A stretch of DNA of 64,000 nt, from contig DATBFG010000048.1 of assembly GCA_036558645.1 (NCBI GenBank), forward strand, positions 1 to 64,000. Reading direction: 5' to 3'. The notes beneath the pieces are model-generated. The model was not told where the DNA came from, searched no databases, and worked only from the letters and a program-made list of their open reading frames with translations. Of the stretch, positions 35,677 to 44,553 are shown in pieces; the first letter of the stretch is position 1, and each line of letters starts with the position of its first letter. The translations under genes and the position numbers were made by a program. This stretch comes from DATBFG01 sp036558645. Lineage in GTDB: Bacteria; Acidobacteriota; Terriglobia; Terriglobales; Acidobacteriaceae.

Positions 35677-36237
35677 ATGAGTACACAGGAAAAAGAAATC
35701 ATCAAGTCCGACATGGAACAGGAAGCCACGCTAGCCATATATGGGGAAATCTGCAAAAGCTACCACGCAATTGACGACTTCAGAATGAAGTTGCTTGGAC
35801 TGCTACCGCTGGCCTCCCTCTTGAGCGTGCTATTTGTGGATCGAACGAAACTCGCGGAAGGCGCGCATGAATTAGTAGGGTTCGCTTCAATCTTTGCGGC
35901 GCTACTTACCATCGCTCTATTCCTTTATGAAATTCGTGGCATTCAGAGAACGCATAACCTTGTGACGGAAGGGCGGCATCTTGAGGAAAGCCTCGGTCTC
36001 GGACATGGCCATTTTTACCTATGCGAGAAAGAACATCGGGAGGCCCCCTTAAGGGGGCTTAATGCCAAGTTCATCGCCTGTGCCATCTACTCGCTGGTAT
36101 TTTCGGAATGGTTTTTCGTAGCTCTCCGATTCGGCTTCGGGAGGGAAACTAGGACTTGCGTGCTTTGGGCAGCAGGAACAGGAATTGCGTTAGCACTGAT
36201 AACTTACGCGCTGGTTAGAAAGCTGACACCAGCATAA
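35677..36237 (+). CDS. Hypothetical membrane protein
   Basis: ATG 35677 follows GAGG at six bases. The 186 residues start with a charged amphipathic helix (EKEIIKSDMEQEATLAIYGE) and the segment YHAIDDFRMKLLGLLPLASL, which leads into two membrane helices (about 42-58 and 72-88). A cytosolic loop with His and Glu residues (HLEESLGLGHGHFYLCEKEH) follows, then two more helices (about 137-155 and 163-178). The pattern resembles a widespread group of small unannotated membrane proteins. A 16-bp perfect palindrome (GCCCCCTTAAGGGGGC, 36043-36058) lies within the coding sequence and may be chance. No function is known. Confidence 0.72.
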   Translation: MSTQEKEIIKSDMEQEATLAIYGEICKSYHAIDDFRMKLLGLLPLASLLSVLFVDRTKLAEGAHELVGFASIFAALLTIALFLYEIRGIQRTHNLVTEGRHLEESLGLGHGHFYLCEKEHREAPLRGLNAKFIACAIYSLVFSEWFFVALRFGFGRETRTCVLWAAGTGIALALITYALVRKLTPA

Positions 36238-36621
36238 GGATCAGGATTTGGCCATCATTCAAGCGCGAAACGCTTGAACACGGCGTTTCGTCCGTTCATC
36301 CTGTCGTCACCCTGGATCTCGTCTGGAGACTTTACCTGCTCCTCAAGGGCGTTCGCGTCTTTGCAATTCATCCGCACACCCAGTGCTCTCCACTAGTACA
36401 CACACGTTAGTGAAGGTAACCAAGAGTGGTAGACCACCAATCCAGTCGGCTGTGTGGTGCGATGGCGGTTGTCCGTTGCCAGCCTACTCGTCCTTGCCGT
36501 GTCGGTTTTCACGTCGATTCGAGTGCTTGAGTCCTACCTTAGCGGCCATTCTTGCTTAAGAAAGGGTTTGCCTCAGAGAGGAGTTCTTGAGAAACTCCGC
36601 GAGTAGGTAAGGAGGCGACTC
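36238..36621. other. Intergenic region with a diverged tRNA-end-like sequence
   Basis: No gene is seen in these 384 bases. See the repeat at 36516. The last bases carry the AAGGAGG for the gene starting at 36622. Confidence 0.45.
36516..36549 (+). repeat. Diverged tRNA-3'-end-like sequence, copy C
   Basis: GATTCGAGT, six extra bases, then GTCCTACCTTAGCGGCCAT. It shares GATTCGAGT and GTCCTACCT with copies A and B but has an insertion and a changed acceptor part (TTAGCGGCCA). Sequence before it (CCAGCC, then GTCCTTGC, then GTTTTCACG) also resembles that before copy B. Confidence 0.4.
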
Positions 36622-38772
36622 TTGCCTGCGCAACTCTCGCTGGGGGACTGCGTCCGACGCGCCGGTCTGAAGGCGAGTCTTGTATTGATTCTGTTCGATT
36701 CCTTCCTTTCGATGGAGGCGCAGAGTTCCGGCGATTGGCCTCCGGTTTCTGCCGCCGAATTGGCCCTCACAGACAATCCAGCCATGCCCGGGGCGTCTGC
36801 CATCCTGCTGGACCGGGACAGCCGAGTCGACGATGTGAAGTCGGTAGAGAGCGAGTACTGCCGAATCAAGATCTTCACCGATGAAGGCCGGAAGTTTGCC
36901 AACATTGAAATCCCATACGTTGAAAAGCAGCAGGAGGTGTACGAGGTCCGGGCGCGAACTGTGCGGCCGGATGGTACTGCCGTCGAGTTCAGTGGCGCCG
37001 TCTTTGACCGGCTCATCGTGAAGTCGAAGCGGTTGAAGTATCAGGCCAAGGTGATCACGCTACCGGAGGTGGGGACTGGAAGCATCTTCGAATATTCTTA
37101 TAAGGTCAAGTGGCACCAGCATGCTCCGGGCGTGCTCAAGAATCCCTCGGAATACCTGATCGACAGCACCTATTCGATTCCGACCATGCAGTGGACCCTG
37201 CAGCACGAGTTATTCACCCGTCATGCGCGCTTCACGATTCGATACCTGCCCAAAGGAAATCTACAGTGGGCGCTGATCCGTCCACCGGCAGGCAGTCATG
37301 TTGAGCTGAAACCGGATGGCACGGCTCAACTCGAAATCCGCGACCTCCCGCCGATGGAAAAAGAGGAACTTGCACCGCCGGAGAATTACATCAACAGCCG
37401 GGTCCACTTCTTCTACGTTCTCGGAAATTCCTACGGGTTCTGGTCTGAACTGGGAATGAGGCAAGGCAAGGAGTTGGAAGTCTTCATCGGCCATTCCAAA
37501 ACGATCGAGCAAGCCACCGCGCGGATTGTGACGGACACCGATTCTCCAGAAGCCAAGCTGCGGAAGATCTATAAGGCAGTGCAACAGATCCGGTACGTAA
37601 GTTACGAGCCTGAGAAAACTGAAAAGCAGAACAAGCAAGAGAATCTGAGAGAGAACAAGAACGTGGAGGATGTCTGGAACCATGGCTACGCATTTTCCAA
37701 TGAAATTAACTATCTGTTTGTGGCTATGGCTCGAGCTGCAGGGTTTCAGGCCTGGGTGGTGAAACTGGTGGATCGAAGCCAGTCGGTGCTCGACCGGGTG
37801 GTGCTGGACGCGAGCCAACTAAATGCCACCGTGGTCATGGTGAAAATGGGAAAGGATAATCTGTTCTTGGACCCTGCTACCCGATTTTGTCCTTACGGCC
37901 TTCTTCCATGGGCCGAGTCGGGCGTGAGAGGTCTGCGGATCAGTGATTTTGGGGCCGACTTCCAGTTGATTCCCGCGCCCGGGAGTGATTCCGCGATAAT
38001 CCGCCGGACTGCATCGGTCAAGGTAGATAGCAACGGAACCATCGAGGGCAAGGTACAGGTTGCCTTTGCCGGAGAGGAAGCACTCGTGCGCCGGCTGGAC
38101 CATTACGATGAAGATGAGGCGGGACGCCAAAAGGCATTGGAGGACGAAGTGAAGGGCTGGCTCCCGGCAGGGGCCAATGTGGAAATCAGCCGAGTAGACG
38201 CGTGGGAAGACTCAGATAAGGAACTGAAGGCGGAAGCCAGCTTCTCGGTTCCTGAATTTGCCACGGTCAGCGGGCGTCGCCTGCTCGTTCCGCTGGCTGT
38301 TTTTCAGGCCAAGCCAACCCATCGCTTCGACTCGGCGAGGAGGACTTACCCGATCTACTTTCAGTACTCCTATAGGGTTGAGGACGACATTCACTGGATT
38401 TTTCCCGAAGGCTATCGCTACGAAAGCATTCCGTCTGCACACTCGTTCCAAAACGACTCGTTCCGTTATAAGACAACCCTCGCTCCGACTGCAGCGGGCC
38501 TGGATTTCTCGCGGTTATTCTCGATGGATAGTTTCCTTTTCGGCCCAGGGTTATACGGGATGATCCAAGACACCTTTCGAAAGATCGCCTCTGGCGATGC
38601 CGAGCAAGCCGTCCTTCAACAAAAGGCACCAGGGCATGGAGAGAATGCACGTACCAGCCCTACTGCGCCTTCGCTTTTTTCCGCGCCGCTGGTTTCACTG
38701 TCGGATTTTCGGGCTTCGTCCCCGCCAGGAAGGACGCCCAACGCAGTTCCCGCGCGGGATCCTCGTCGCTAA
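36622..38772 (+). CDS. Secreted DUF3857/transglutaminase-like protein, catalytic residues missing
   Basis: TTG 36622 has AAGGAGG at six bases, a strong site for a rare start. The protein has up to 716 residues. The N-terminus has a weak signal (ASLVLILFDSFLSMEAQ). Residues about 60-230 are DUF3857 (VESEYCRIKIFTDEGRKFAN, VRARTVRPDGTAVEF). Residues about 290-430 are transglutaminase-like, but the catalytic Cys position reads WNHGYAFSNEINYLF and the His position reads LNATVVMVKMG; only the Asp region (NLFLDPATRFCPYG) is kept. The domain is therefore likely non-enzymatic. The rest is a beta-rich DUF2569-type tail. The last 40 residues after AVLQQKA overlap the 3' end of the convergent ATP-grasp gene by 113 bases and look like read-through, so a lost stop codon is possible. 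Confidence 0.85.
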   Translation: MPAQLSLGDCVRRAGLKASLVLILFDSFLSMEAQSSGDWPPVSAAELALTDNPAMPGASAILLDRDSRVDDVKSVESEYCRIKIFTDEGRKFANIEIPYVEKQQEVYEVRARTVRPDGTAVEFSGAVFDRLIVKSKRLKYQAKVITLPEVGTGSIFEYSYKVKWHQHAPGVLKNPSEYLIDSTYSIPTMQWTLQHELFTRHARFTIRYLPKGNLQWALIRPPAGSHVELKPDGTAQLEIRDLPPMEKEELAPPENYINSRVHFFYVLGNSYGFWSELGMRQGKELEVFIGHSKTIEQATARIVTDTDSPEAKLRKIYKAVQQIRYVSYEPEKTEKQNKQENLRENKNVEDVWNHGYAFSNEINYLFVAMARAAGFQAWVVKLVDRSQSVLDRVVLDASQLNATVVMVKMGKDNLFLDPATRFCPYGLLPWAESGVRGLRISDFGADFQLIPAPGSDSAIIRRTASVKVDSNGTIEGKVQVAFAGEEALVRRLDHYDEDEAGRQKALEDEVKGWLPAGANVEISRVDAWEDSDKELKAEASFSVPEFATVSGRRLLVPLAVFQAKPTHRFDSARRTYPIYFQYSYRVEDDIHWIFPEGYRYESIPSAHSFQNDSFRYKTTLAPTAAGLDFSRLFSMDSFLFGPGLYGMIQDTFRKIASGDAEQAVLQQKAPGHGENARTSPTAPSLFSAPLVSLSDFRASSPPGRTPNAVPARDPRR

Positions 38773-39652
38773 GCGCTTTCTTCACGGCAAGCTCAGCGAC
38801 TGAATTCACCACCCACTCAAAGTTCTCACGCCCAACCGAATTCACATCTGCATCCGGCGCCGGATTCATGAAGTCAATCGCATACGGCACGCCGTCTTCG
38901 ACCGCAAACTCGACCGTATTCAGGTCGTATCCCAAGGCGCGACACAGCGTCCTGCAGTCTTGCTCCACGCGCTCGATCAGTTTGGGATCGTACTGAGGCG
39001 GATTCTTGACATACCGCTCATGGAAGGGCACGCTCGGGTCGTATGGCATAATCCGCACGTTTTCTTGCCCGATGACGTAGCAGCGGAAGTATTCCTTGAA
39101 CTTCACTCCGCGTTGCAACGTCATGCAGAGATGGCCGCTCTCGTTATAGGCGTTGAAGAACTCTTCCGGCGAATTGACCTTATAAACGTTCTTCCAGCCG
39201 CCTCCGTCGTAAGGCTTGAGGAATGCGGGGAACCCGACGTAATCGAAAATCTCTTCCCAATTCAGGGGGAAGATCAAGTTACGCATCGATTGGTCAGTTG
39301 TTCCCGGTGGATGCTGATTGTGCGGTAGAAGCACCGTCGGGGGAATGGCTACGCCCAGCTTGGTCGCTAGCGCGTAGTTGAAGAATTTGTCATCCGCCGT
39401 CCACCAGAAGGGATTGTTGATGACGATTGTGCCGTTGAGCGCGGCATTCTTCAGGTAAGAACGATAGAACGAGATGTCCTGTGAGATGCGGTCCACGATG
39501 ACTCGGTAGCCGCTCGGTCCAGCCATCTTTACTCCGCCCAGCTTTACGAACTCCGCAGTCACCCCTTGCACCCTCATGCTGTTGATCTTGTCAACCAGGG
39601 CAGGAGGGAAGGTGTTTTCCATTCCGAAGATGACGCCGATTTTCTTATCCAT
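38660..39652 (-). CDS. ATP-grasp ligase-like protein
   Basis: ATG 39652 gives 330 residues. The opening KKIGVIFGMENTFPPALVDK is a Rossmann-like pre-ATP-grasp strand and helix. The core has FPAFLKPYDGGGWKNVYKV (nucleotide-binding Lys and Gly-rich loop), LCMTLQRGVKFKEYFRCYVI, and the metal-binding end DLNTVEFAVEDGVPYAIDFM followed by NPAPD. Such proteins join a carboxylate to an amine with ATP, often making short peptides or modifying amino acids. The C-terminus is a Lys/Ala/Pro tail. It is last in an operon with an M19 dipeptidase (30 bases) and an esterase, which suggests that a small amide or peptide is made and processed; the substrate is unknown. Confidence 0.85.
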   Translation of the reverse strand: MDKKIGVIFGMENTFPPALVDKINSMRVQGVTAEFVKLGGVKMAGPSGYRVIVDRISQDISFYRSYLKNAALNGTIVINNPFWWTADDKFFNYALATKLGVAIPPTVLLPHNQHPPGTTDQSMRNLIFPLNWEEIFDYVGFPAFLKPYDGGGWKNVYKVNSPEEFFNAYNESGHLCMTLQRGVKFKEYFRCYVIGQENVRIMPYDPSVPFHERYVKNPPQYDPKLIERVEQDCRTLCRALGYDLNTVEFAVEDGVPYAIDFMNPAPDADVNSVGRENFEWVVNSVAELAVKKALSDEDPARELRWASFLAGTKPENPTVKPAARKKAKAQ

Positions 39653-39682
39653 GAGTGATGTCCCCTAGTCAGACTTGCGGCT

Positions 39683-40846
39683 TCAGTTTCCCACCACTTC
39701 CCGGATCACGCGCAGGAAGTTGTCCCCCATAATTTTTCGAATGTCTTGTTCAGAATAACCTCGTTTGAGCAGGGCAGCGGTCAAGTTTGGCATCTTGGAC
39801 ACATCCTCAAGGCCGCTCGGTACGCTGGGAACGCCATCGAAGTCACTGCCGATTCCAACGTGATCAATTCCCGCTACTTTCACAATGTGATCGATACAGT
39901 TGGCCGCGTCATCCACGGTGGCGTTACCGATCGCAGCTTGAATCTCGCCATTGCTTGCGTGTTCCTTGGCTGCGAACGCATCCAGATCGGGCCCAGTCAG
40001 GTTCCGGGGGATGTCGTTCTGTTCAGCAATATGTTTCTTCAGCATATCGGCATCCTTCTGGTTCAAGAATGACGAGCCGAAGTTCACCCCCACCACGCCG
40101 CCGTTCTTGGCGAGCGCCCGAAACATATCGTCCTTCATATTGCGCGGCACGTCGGAGTACACGAAGCACGAAGAGTGCGAGGCGATCACCGGTTTAGTTG
40201 AAACCTCGAGCACGTCGTAGAAGGTTTTGTCCGACACATGCGAAATGTCGACGATCATACCGATGCGATTCATCTCACGCACAACCTGCCTGCCGAAATC
40301 GGTCAAGCCATTGTGTTCGGGCTTGGCAGTCGACGAGTCCGCCCAGTTATTGTTGCGGAAATGGGTTAGGGTCATCGAGAGGATACCCATACGCCGGTAC
40401 ATGCGCAGAACCGCAAGGTCGTCGTCGATCTGGTGTCCGCCTTCGGCAGTCAACACAGCCGCGATCTTCTTTTGCCCGACAATCCGCTCGATATCATGCG
40501 CGCTCGTAGCCAGTTCGATCTGATCGGGGTACCTATCGAAGACGGTCTGCATGGCGTCCCGCAGTTCGAGGGTTCGGCGGACCGCTTCGGCGCCCGGATA
40601 ATACGCAGGCACCCATAGCGCAAAGAAGGGAACGTGCATTCCACCTTCTCGCAATCGCGCAAAGTCAACCATGCCATCGGGTAGCCTCTGACCGAGGTCT
40701 ACCTTTTCGATGAGTACCCGCTGTGCGGTATCGTTATGACTGTCCACACCGAGGACCAGGGTTTGTATGCGGCGAGCCTGCACCAGGTCCTGAGCTTGAC
40801 TACAGGCATTCAACAACAGCAACCCGATGCAAATCCGCTTCAGCAA
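39683..40846 (-). CDS. M19 membrane dipeptidase (renal dipeptidase family), secreted
   Basis: TTG 40846 (AAAGGGG upstream) opens a signal peptide or lipoprotein-like lead (RICIGLLLLNACSQAQ, with LNAC as a possible lipobox). The 387 residues carry the zinc ligands of family M19: the HxD motif in GVDSHNDTAQ, the bridging Glu in VLTAEGGHQI, His in IVDISHVSDKTF and in VIASHSSCFVY, and Asp in HVGIGSDFDGVP. The enzyme cleaves dipeptides, including those with a D-residue at the C-terminus, outside the cytoplasm. Length is normal. It is second in the esterase-dipeptidase-ATP-grasp operon, 24 bases after the esterase. Confidence 0.92.
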   Translation of the reverse strand: MLKRICIGLLLLNACSQAQDLVQARRIQTLVLGVDSHNDTAQRVLIEKVDLGQRLPDGMVDFARLREGGMHVPFFALWVPAYYPGAEAVRRTLELRDAMQTVFDRYPDQIELATSAHDIERIVGQKKIAAVLTAEGGHQIDDDLAVLRMYRRMGILSMTLTHFRNNNWADSSTAKPEHNGLTDFGRQVVREMNRIGMIVDISHVSDKTFYDVLEVSTKPVIASHSSCFVYSDVPRNMKDDMFRALAKNGGVVGVNFGSSFLNQKDADMLKKHIAEQNDIPRNLTGPDLDAFAAKEHASNGEIQAAIGNATVDDAANCIDHIVKVAGIDHVGIGSDFDGVPSVPSGLEDVSKMPNLTAALLKRGYSEQDIRKIMGDNFLRVIREVVGN

Positions 40847-40870
40847 GATTTCGCCCCTTTTCGTTTAACG

Positions 40871-41584
40871 CTACATGAAGTATTTTGCCGCCATTTTTCT
40901 CCACCACGGCCACTCATGGTCCGCGTGGTCTCCCCAGACATCCAGCCAATGGGGAATACCTCTGCTGTTCAAAATGTTCGACAGGTCCAGGTTGTGACCG
41001 AGACAGATATCCCACTCACCGGCGGCGAGGACGATCTTCATCTGCCGATACCGGGTCAGAAACCAGTCATCCGACATGTTCTTCAAATAATCTACCGGAC
41101 AATTGAAGTAACAATCATTGTCGTAGTAGCCATCCAGAAACTGGTGGATATCGAAGGCCCCACTCATGCTCACAAAGTGCGTAACCACGTCGGGATGCTT
41201 GAAGGCGAAATTTGCCGCTTGGTATCCGCCGAAGCTGCACCCAGTCACCGCGAGACTTGGCGCCTGGTTCTTCCAGCGCAAAAACGGCAGCAACTCATAA
41301 AGAATGTAGGCCTCGTATTGCAGGTGCCTTTCGACTCGATGCCGCGGATGGATCCCCTTGTTGTACCAGCTTTCAGTGTCAACCGCGTCCGGACAGAAAA
41401 CCTGTAGCTCGCCGCGATCTATGGCTGGCGTCAGCACGCCGATCATGCCCCGGTCCTCATACTCAAAAAATTTCCCCATGGAGGTGGGAAACACGAGGAG
41501 CGGCTGGCCCGCATGGCCGAACACAAGCAACTCCATATCCCGATGCAGTTGATGGCTATACGCCTTGTGATATTCGCGGTTCAT
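40871..41584 (-). CDS. Esterase (putative esterase/D-family alpha/beta hydrolase)
   Basis: ATG 41584 gives 237 residues without a signal peptide. The fold is clear: LLVFGHAGQPLLVFPTSMGK, nucleophile elbow SLAVTGCSFGGYQAANFAFK (Ser in GCSFGG), Asp near VLAAGEWDICLGHN, and His in DVWGDHADHEWPWW. The family includes esterase D and acyl-transfer enzymes, and members are often found beside ATP-grasp ligases. First gene of the minus-strand operon; its promoter must lie in the 66 bases shared with the divergent TPR gene. Confidence 0.87.
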   Translation of the reverse strand: MNREYHKAYSHQLHRDMELLVFGHAGQPLLVFPTSMGKFFEYEDRGMIGVLTPAIDRGELQVFCPDAVDTESWYNKGIHPRHRVERHLQYEAYILYELLPFLRWKNQAPSLAVTGCSFGGYQAANFAFKHPDVVTHFVSMSGAFDIHQFLDGYYDNDCYFNCPVDYLKNMSDDWFLTRYRQMKIVLAAGEWDICLGHNLDLSNILNSRGIPHWLDVWGDHADHEWPWWRKMAAKYFM

Positions 41585-41650
41585 GGGCAGCGAAGTATCT
41601 TACCTGAAAATCCGCCAATATTTTCTTGGGGCCTGGCGAATCCGGCGAAA

Positions 41651-42802
41651 ATGCACGTTAAGATTGAAGCAGTGTCTATCGTTCCGGCCACAACTCTTAA
41701 TCGCCCGGCCACGGTGTTTGCCGTGCTTTCGCTCATCGCCATTGCGGGCTTCGCCGGCGTTACGCGCCTTGCTAATCGCTACCAGGAACAGCAGAAAGCT
41801 TTTGCGCGCCGGCTTTTTGCCCGTGGTGTGGAAAACCAAAAAGATTCACGCTTCGATCGTGCGATCGAAGACTTCCGCGCTGCCCTAACCTACGATCACG
41901 ACAACTCCCAGTATCAGCTTAGCTTGGCTCGCGCCCTGCGCGACACCGGACGTACCAGCGAGGCAGAAGCGTATCTGGTAAACCTGTGGGAACGATCGCC
42001 ACAGGACGGTTTTGTAAACCTGGCGCTGGGAAGGCTGGCGGCGCGCGAGGCACTCACCGAAAAGGCGATTCAGTATTACCACAACGCGGCTTATGGCGTC
42101 TGGCCTTCGAACGCCGAGGCCAATCGACGCAACGTGGAATTTGAACTCATTGAATTTTTGTTACGGCAGGGGGCGCGTCCACAGGCCGAGGCGGAGTTAA
42201 TTGCATTCTCCGCAGCGATTCCCAATGATCCGGGCATACTCACGAGAACCGCGGAACTGTTTGCCAAGGCAGGGACACTCGAGCGCTCTTTGCCGCTGTA
42301 CCAGCGAGCACTACAGTTGGACCCCAAATCTCCTTCGGCTTTGAAAGGCGCTGGTGCTGCTGCTTTCCAGATAGGACATTATCGAGAGGCGGAGAATTAC
42401 CTGAGGCAAGCGATGGAAGTCGACACCAACGATAACGAGAGCAGGGAACTTCTGGAGACTAGCACCTTGTTATTACTCATGGATCCGTTCGAGCCACATT
42501 TGGGATCGACAGAGCGCCTCCGGCGCCTGCGCGCAGCAGTGGCACAGGCAGGAAAACGTCTCTCACAATGTAGTGCTGCAGCGGATTCTACGGATTCCAC
42601 GCTCGCAGGTCTAAACACCAGTTGGGTGCAAATGAATAATCGCGTCGAGCATCTGACTAGTATGGACACAGAGGCTTCCGATGCGGCGATGGCCTTGATT
42701 GCGCAGATCGAAGAGGAAACGCAGAAGCAATGCGGAACCGGTGGACCCGCGGATCGTGCGCTCCATCTATTGTCTGCTAAACGCAATGGAGGAGAGCAGT
42801 GA
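41651..42802 (+). CDS. TPR protein with N-terminal membrane anchor
   Basis: ATG 41651 opens MHVKIEAVSIV and a single membrane helix (TVFAVLSLIAIAGFAGVTRL), giving 383 residues. The rest is tetratricopeptide repeats: QKDSRFDRAIEDFRAALTYD, YQLSLARALRDTGRTSEAEA, then two or three more such as GTLERSLPLYQRALQLDPKS and GHYREAENYLRQAMEVDTND. The C-terminal 110 residues are helical with a Cys pair. The protein would face the periplasm. It shares a GTGA overlap with the ClC channel gene downstream, so the two are translationally coupled; a link in function is inferred only from that. Confidence 0.85.
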   Translation: MHVKIEAVSIVPATTLNRPATVFAVLSLIAIAGFAGVTRLANRYQEQQKAFARRLFARGVENQKDSRFDRAIEDFRAALTYDHDNSQYQLSLARALRDTGRTSEAEAYLVNLWERSPQDGFVNLALGRLAAREALTEKAIQYYHNAAYGVWPSNAEANRRNVEFELIEFLLRQGARPQAEAELIAFSAAIPNDPGILTRTAELFAKAGTLERSLPLYQRALQLDPKSPSALKGAGAAAFQIGHYREAENYLRQAMEVDTNDNESRELLETSTLLLLMDPFEPHLGSTERLRRLRAAVAQAGKRLSQCSAAADSTDSTLAGLNTSWVQMNNRVEHLTSMDTEASDAAMALIAQIEEETQKQCGTGGPADRALHLLSAKRNGGEQ

Positions 42803-44553
42803 GCGAGACCAGCACTCCGGCCGTCTCGCCGGTCGTAGATCAAAACCCAGAAACGACATTTCAGCGTTTGGCCAAAAACATTTCGCGAGAAGAAAGGTTT
42901 TTTCTAGTCATCGCAGTTTTCATCGGGATTTTTGCCGGGCTGGGTGTTGTCTGCTTCCGCCTTTTCATTGAATGGAGCCGCATTGGATTCTTGGGACCGT
43001 TGCCCCAGGCCGGAGACGTGCGCCTGCTCATCGCACCTACGGCGGTTGGAGTTTTGGTCACGCTGCTGGTTCTGTATATCTTTCCTCAAGTGCGCGGTAG
43101 CGGCGTCAATCAAACTAAAGCCGCTCTCTACATCTATAATGGATACATCTTCTTTCGAACGGCGATCGGCAAGTTCATTACTGCTGCACTGGCCATTGGG
43201 TCGGGACAATCTCTCGGACCGGAAGATCCTTCCCTGCAGATTGGGGCAAGCCTGGCGTCCGCTCTGGGTCGTAGACTGCAACTCTCACGCGAAAGGCTGC
43301 GACTGCTCGCGCCGGTGGGTGCTGCCGCAGGATTGGCCGCAGCCTTTAATGCCCCGATCTCCGCCGTGCTGTTCGTGATTGAGGAAGTGATTGGGCGGTG
43401 GAGTGCCGGCATCCTGGGATCGGTCGTTTTGTCGGCTATTTCCAGCGTAGTCGTGATGAGGTGGTTTCTAGGTTCCGAACCTCTGTTTCGCATTCCCGCC
43501 GTCGGACTCGTGCGCCCGACTGAGTTGATTGCCTACGCCGTCTTGGGGATCGTGGGGGGACTAGCCGCAAGTTTCTTTGCTAAGGCTATCGGGTATTTGC
43601 GTCCGCGACTTCGAGCCTGTCCCCGATGGACACAATACATACAGATTCCGCTGGCGGGATTTCTGATTGGCTTAATTGGTTTCTTCGGAGCCCCGCAAGT
43701 CATGGGTGCTGGCTATGAGTACATGGACCAGGCTATCCATGATCAGTTCACCTGGAAGATGCTCGCAATTCTGGCACTGCTCAAGATCATCGCGACGACT
43801 CTCTCCTTTGTCAGCGGGACCCCCGGAGGCATGTTTGCCCCAACACTATTCGTTGGTGCGATGTTAGGCGGAGCGGTCGGCGGATTGGAACGCCAGTTCT
43901 ATCCTCACCTCACCGGATCCACCGCGACTTATGCCCTGGTGGGCATGGGCGTTTTATTTGCAGGCTTTTTGCGCGCGCCAATGACCTCGGTGTTCATGGT
44001 GCTCGAGGTAAGCGGGAACTACTCGATCATCGTACCGGTCATCGTTGCGAATACCTTCGCTTACTTGATCTCCCGCAGCTTACAACGGACGCCCATCTTT
44101 GACCTGCTTACTCGGCAGGATGGTCTCGATCTTCCCTCCATGGAGGAGCAGCGTGAGGAGAGGATCTTACGCGTGGAAGATGCGATGCAGTCGCCCACTG
44201 CTCCAGTCCTCGAATCGAGCCAGACCGTGCAGCAGGCCTCTCAGTTCGTGCAGCAGTCCGAAGCCGACATGTTCCTGGTTCACGTACCCCCTTCGGGCTG
44301 GACGACCGTGGGACGGGATTTACTGAAACGCCTGATTGGGGAGGGAAAGGCGGAGCTTACCCTGCTTTCTGCCCTGCCCACCCAGTCGCTCCCTTATGTA
44401 CATCCGGATCTGCCACTCGAGATGGCGCTTCGCTACGTCTACGAGTTTCCTATGATCCCAGTTGTTAGCCGGGCAAATTATGGCAAGCTCGAAGGTGTGA
44501 TTTCACGGGAGGCGGTGCTCAACAAGTACAAGGTAGTGACGCGCACTGCTTAA
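42799..44553 (+). CDS. ClC-type chloride channel/transporter with C-terminal CBS-like region
   Basis: GTG 42799 overlaps the TPR stop by four bases. The 584 residues have about ten membrane helices in the ClC order. The selectivity and gating motifs are variant: GSGQSLGPEDPSLQIGA replaces the usual G(K/R)EGPxxQIG but keeps the Glu; GGMFAPTLFVGAMLGG and GFLRAPMTSVFMVLEV are standard. Residues from about 445 form a soluble pair of CBS-like domains (LRVEDAMQSPTAPVLESSQT, then LEMALRYVYEFPMIPVVSRA), which in this family bind nucleotides. The Glu suggests an exchanger and not a passive channel, by analogy. Its stop overlaps that of the convergent acetyltransferase gene by four bases. Confidence 0.9.
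   Translation: MSETSTPAVSPVVDQNPETTFQRLAKNISREERFFLVIAVFIGIFAGLGVVCFRLFIEWSRIGFLGPLPQAGDVRLLIAPTAVGVLVTLLVLYIFPQVRGSGVNQTKAALYIYNGYIFFRTAIGKFITAALAIGSGQSLGPEDPSLQIGASLASALGRRLQLSRERLRLLAPVGAAAGLAAAFNAPISAVLFVIEEVIGRWSAGILGSVVLSAISSVVVMRWFLGSEPLFRIPAVGLVRPTELIAYAVLGIVGGLAASFFAKAIGYLRPRLRACPRWTQYIQIPLAGFLIGLIGFFGAPQVMGAGYEYMDQAIHDQFTWKMLAILALLKIIATTLSFVSGTPGGMFAPTLFVGAMLGGAVGGLERQFYPHLTGSTATYALVGMGVLFAGFLRAPMTSVFMVLEVSGNYSIIVPVIVANTFAYLISRSLQRTPIFDLLTRQDGLDLPSMEEQREERILRVEDAMQSPTAPVLESSQTVQQASQFVQQSEADMFLVHVPPSGWTTVGRDLLKRLIGEGKAELTLLSALPTQSLPYVHPDLPLEMALRYVYEFPMIPVVSRANYGKLEGVISREAVLNKYKVVTRTA

Noticed and set aside
36043..36058. GC-rich 16-bp palindrome as a terminator
   Set aside because: It lies inside a coding sequence that continues for 180 bases, has no loop and no T-run.
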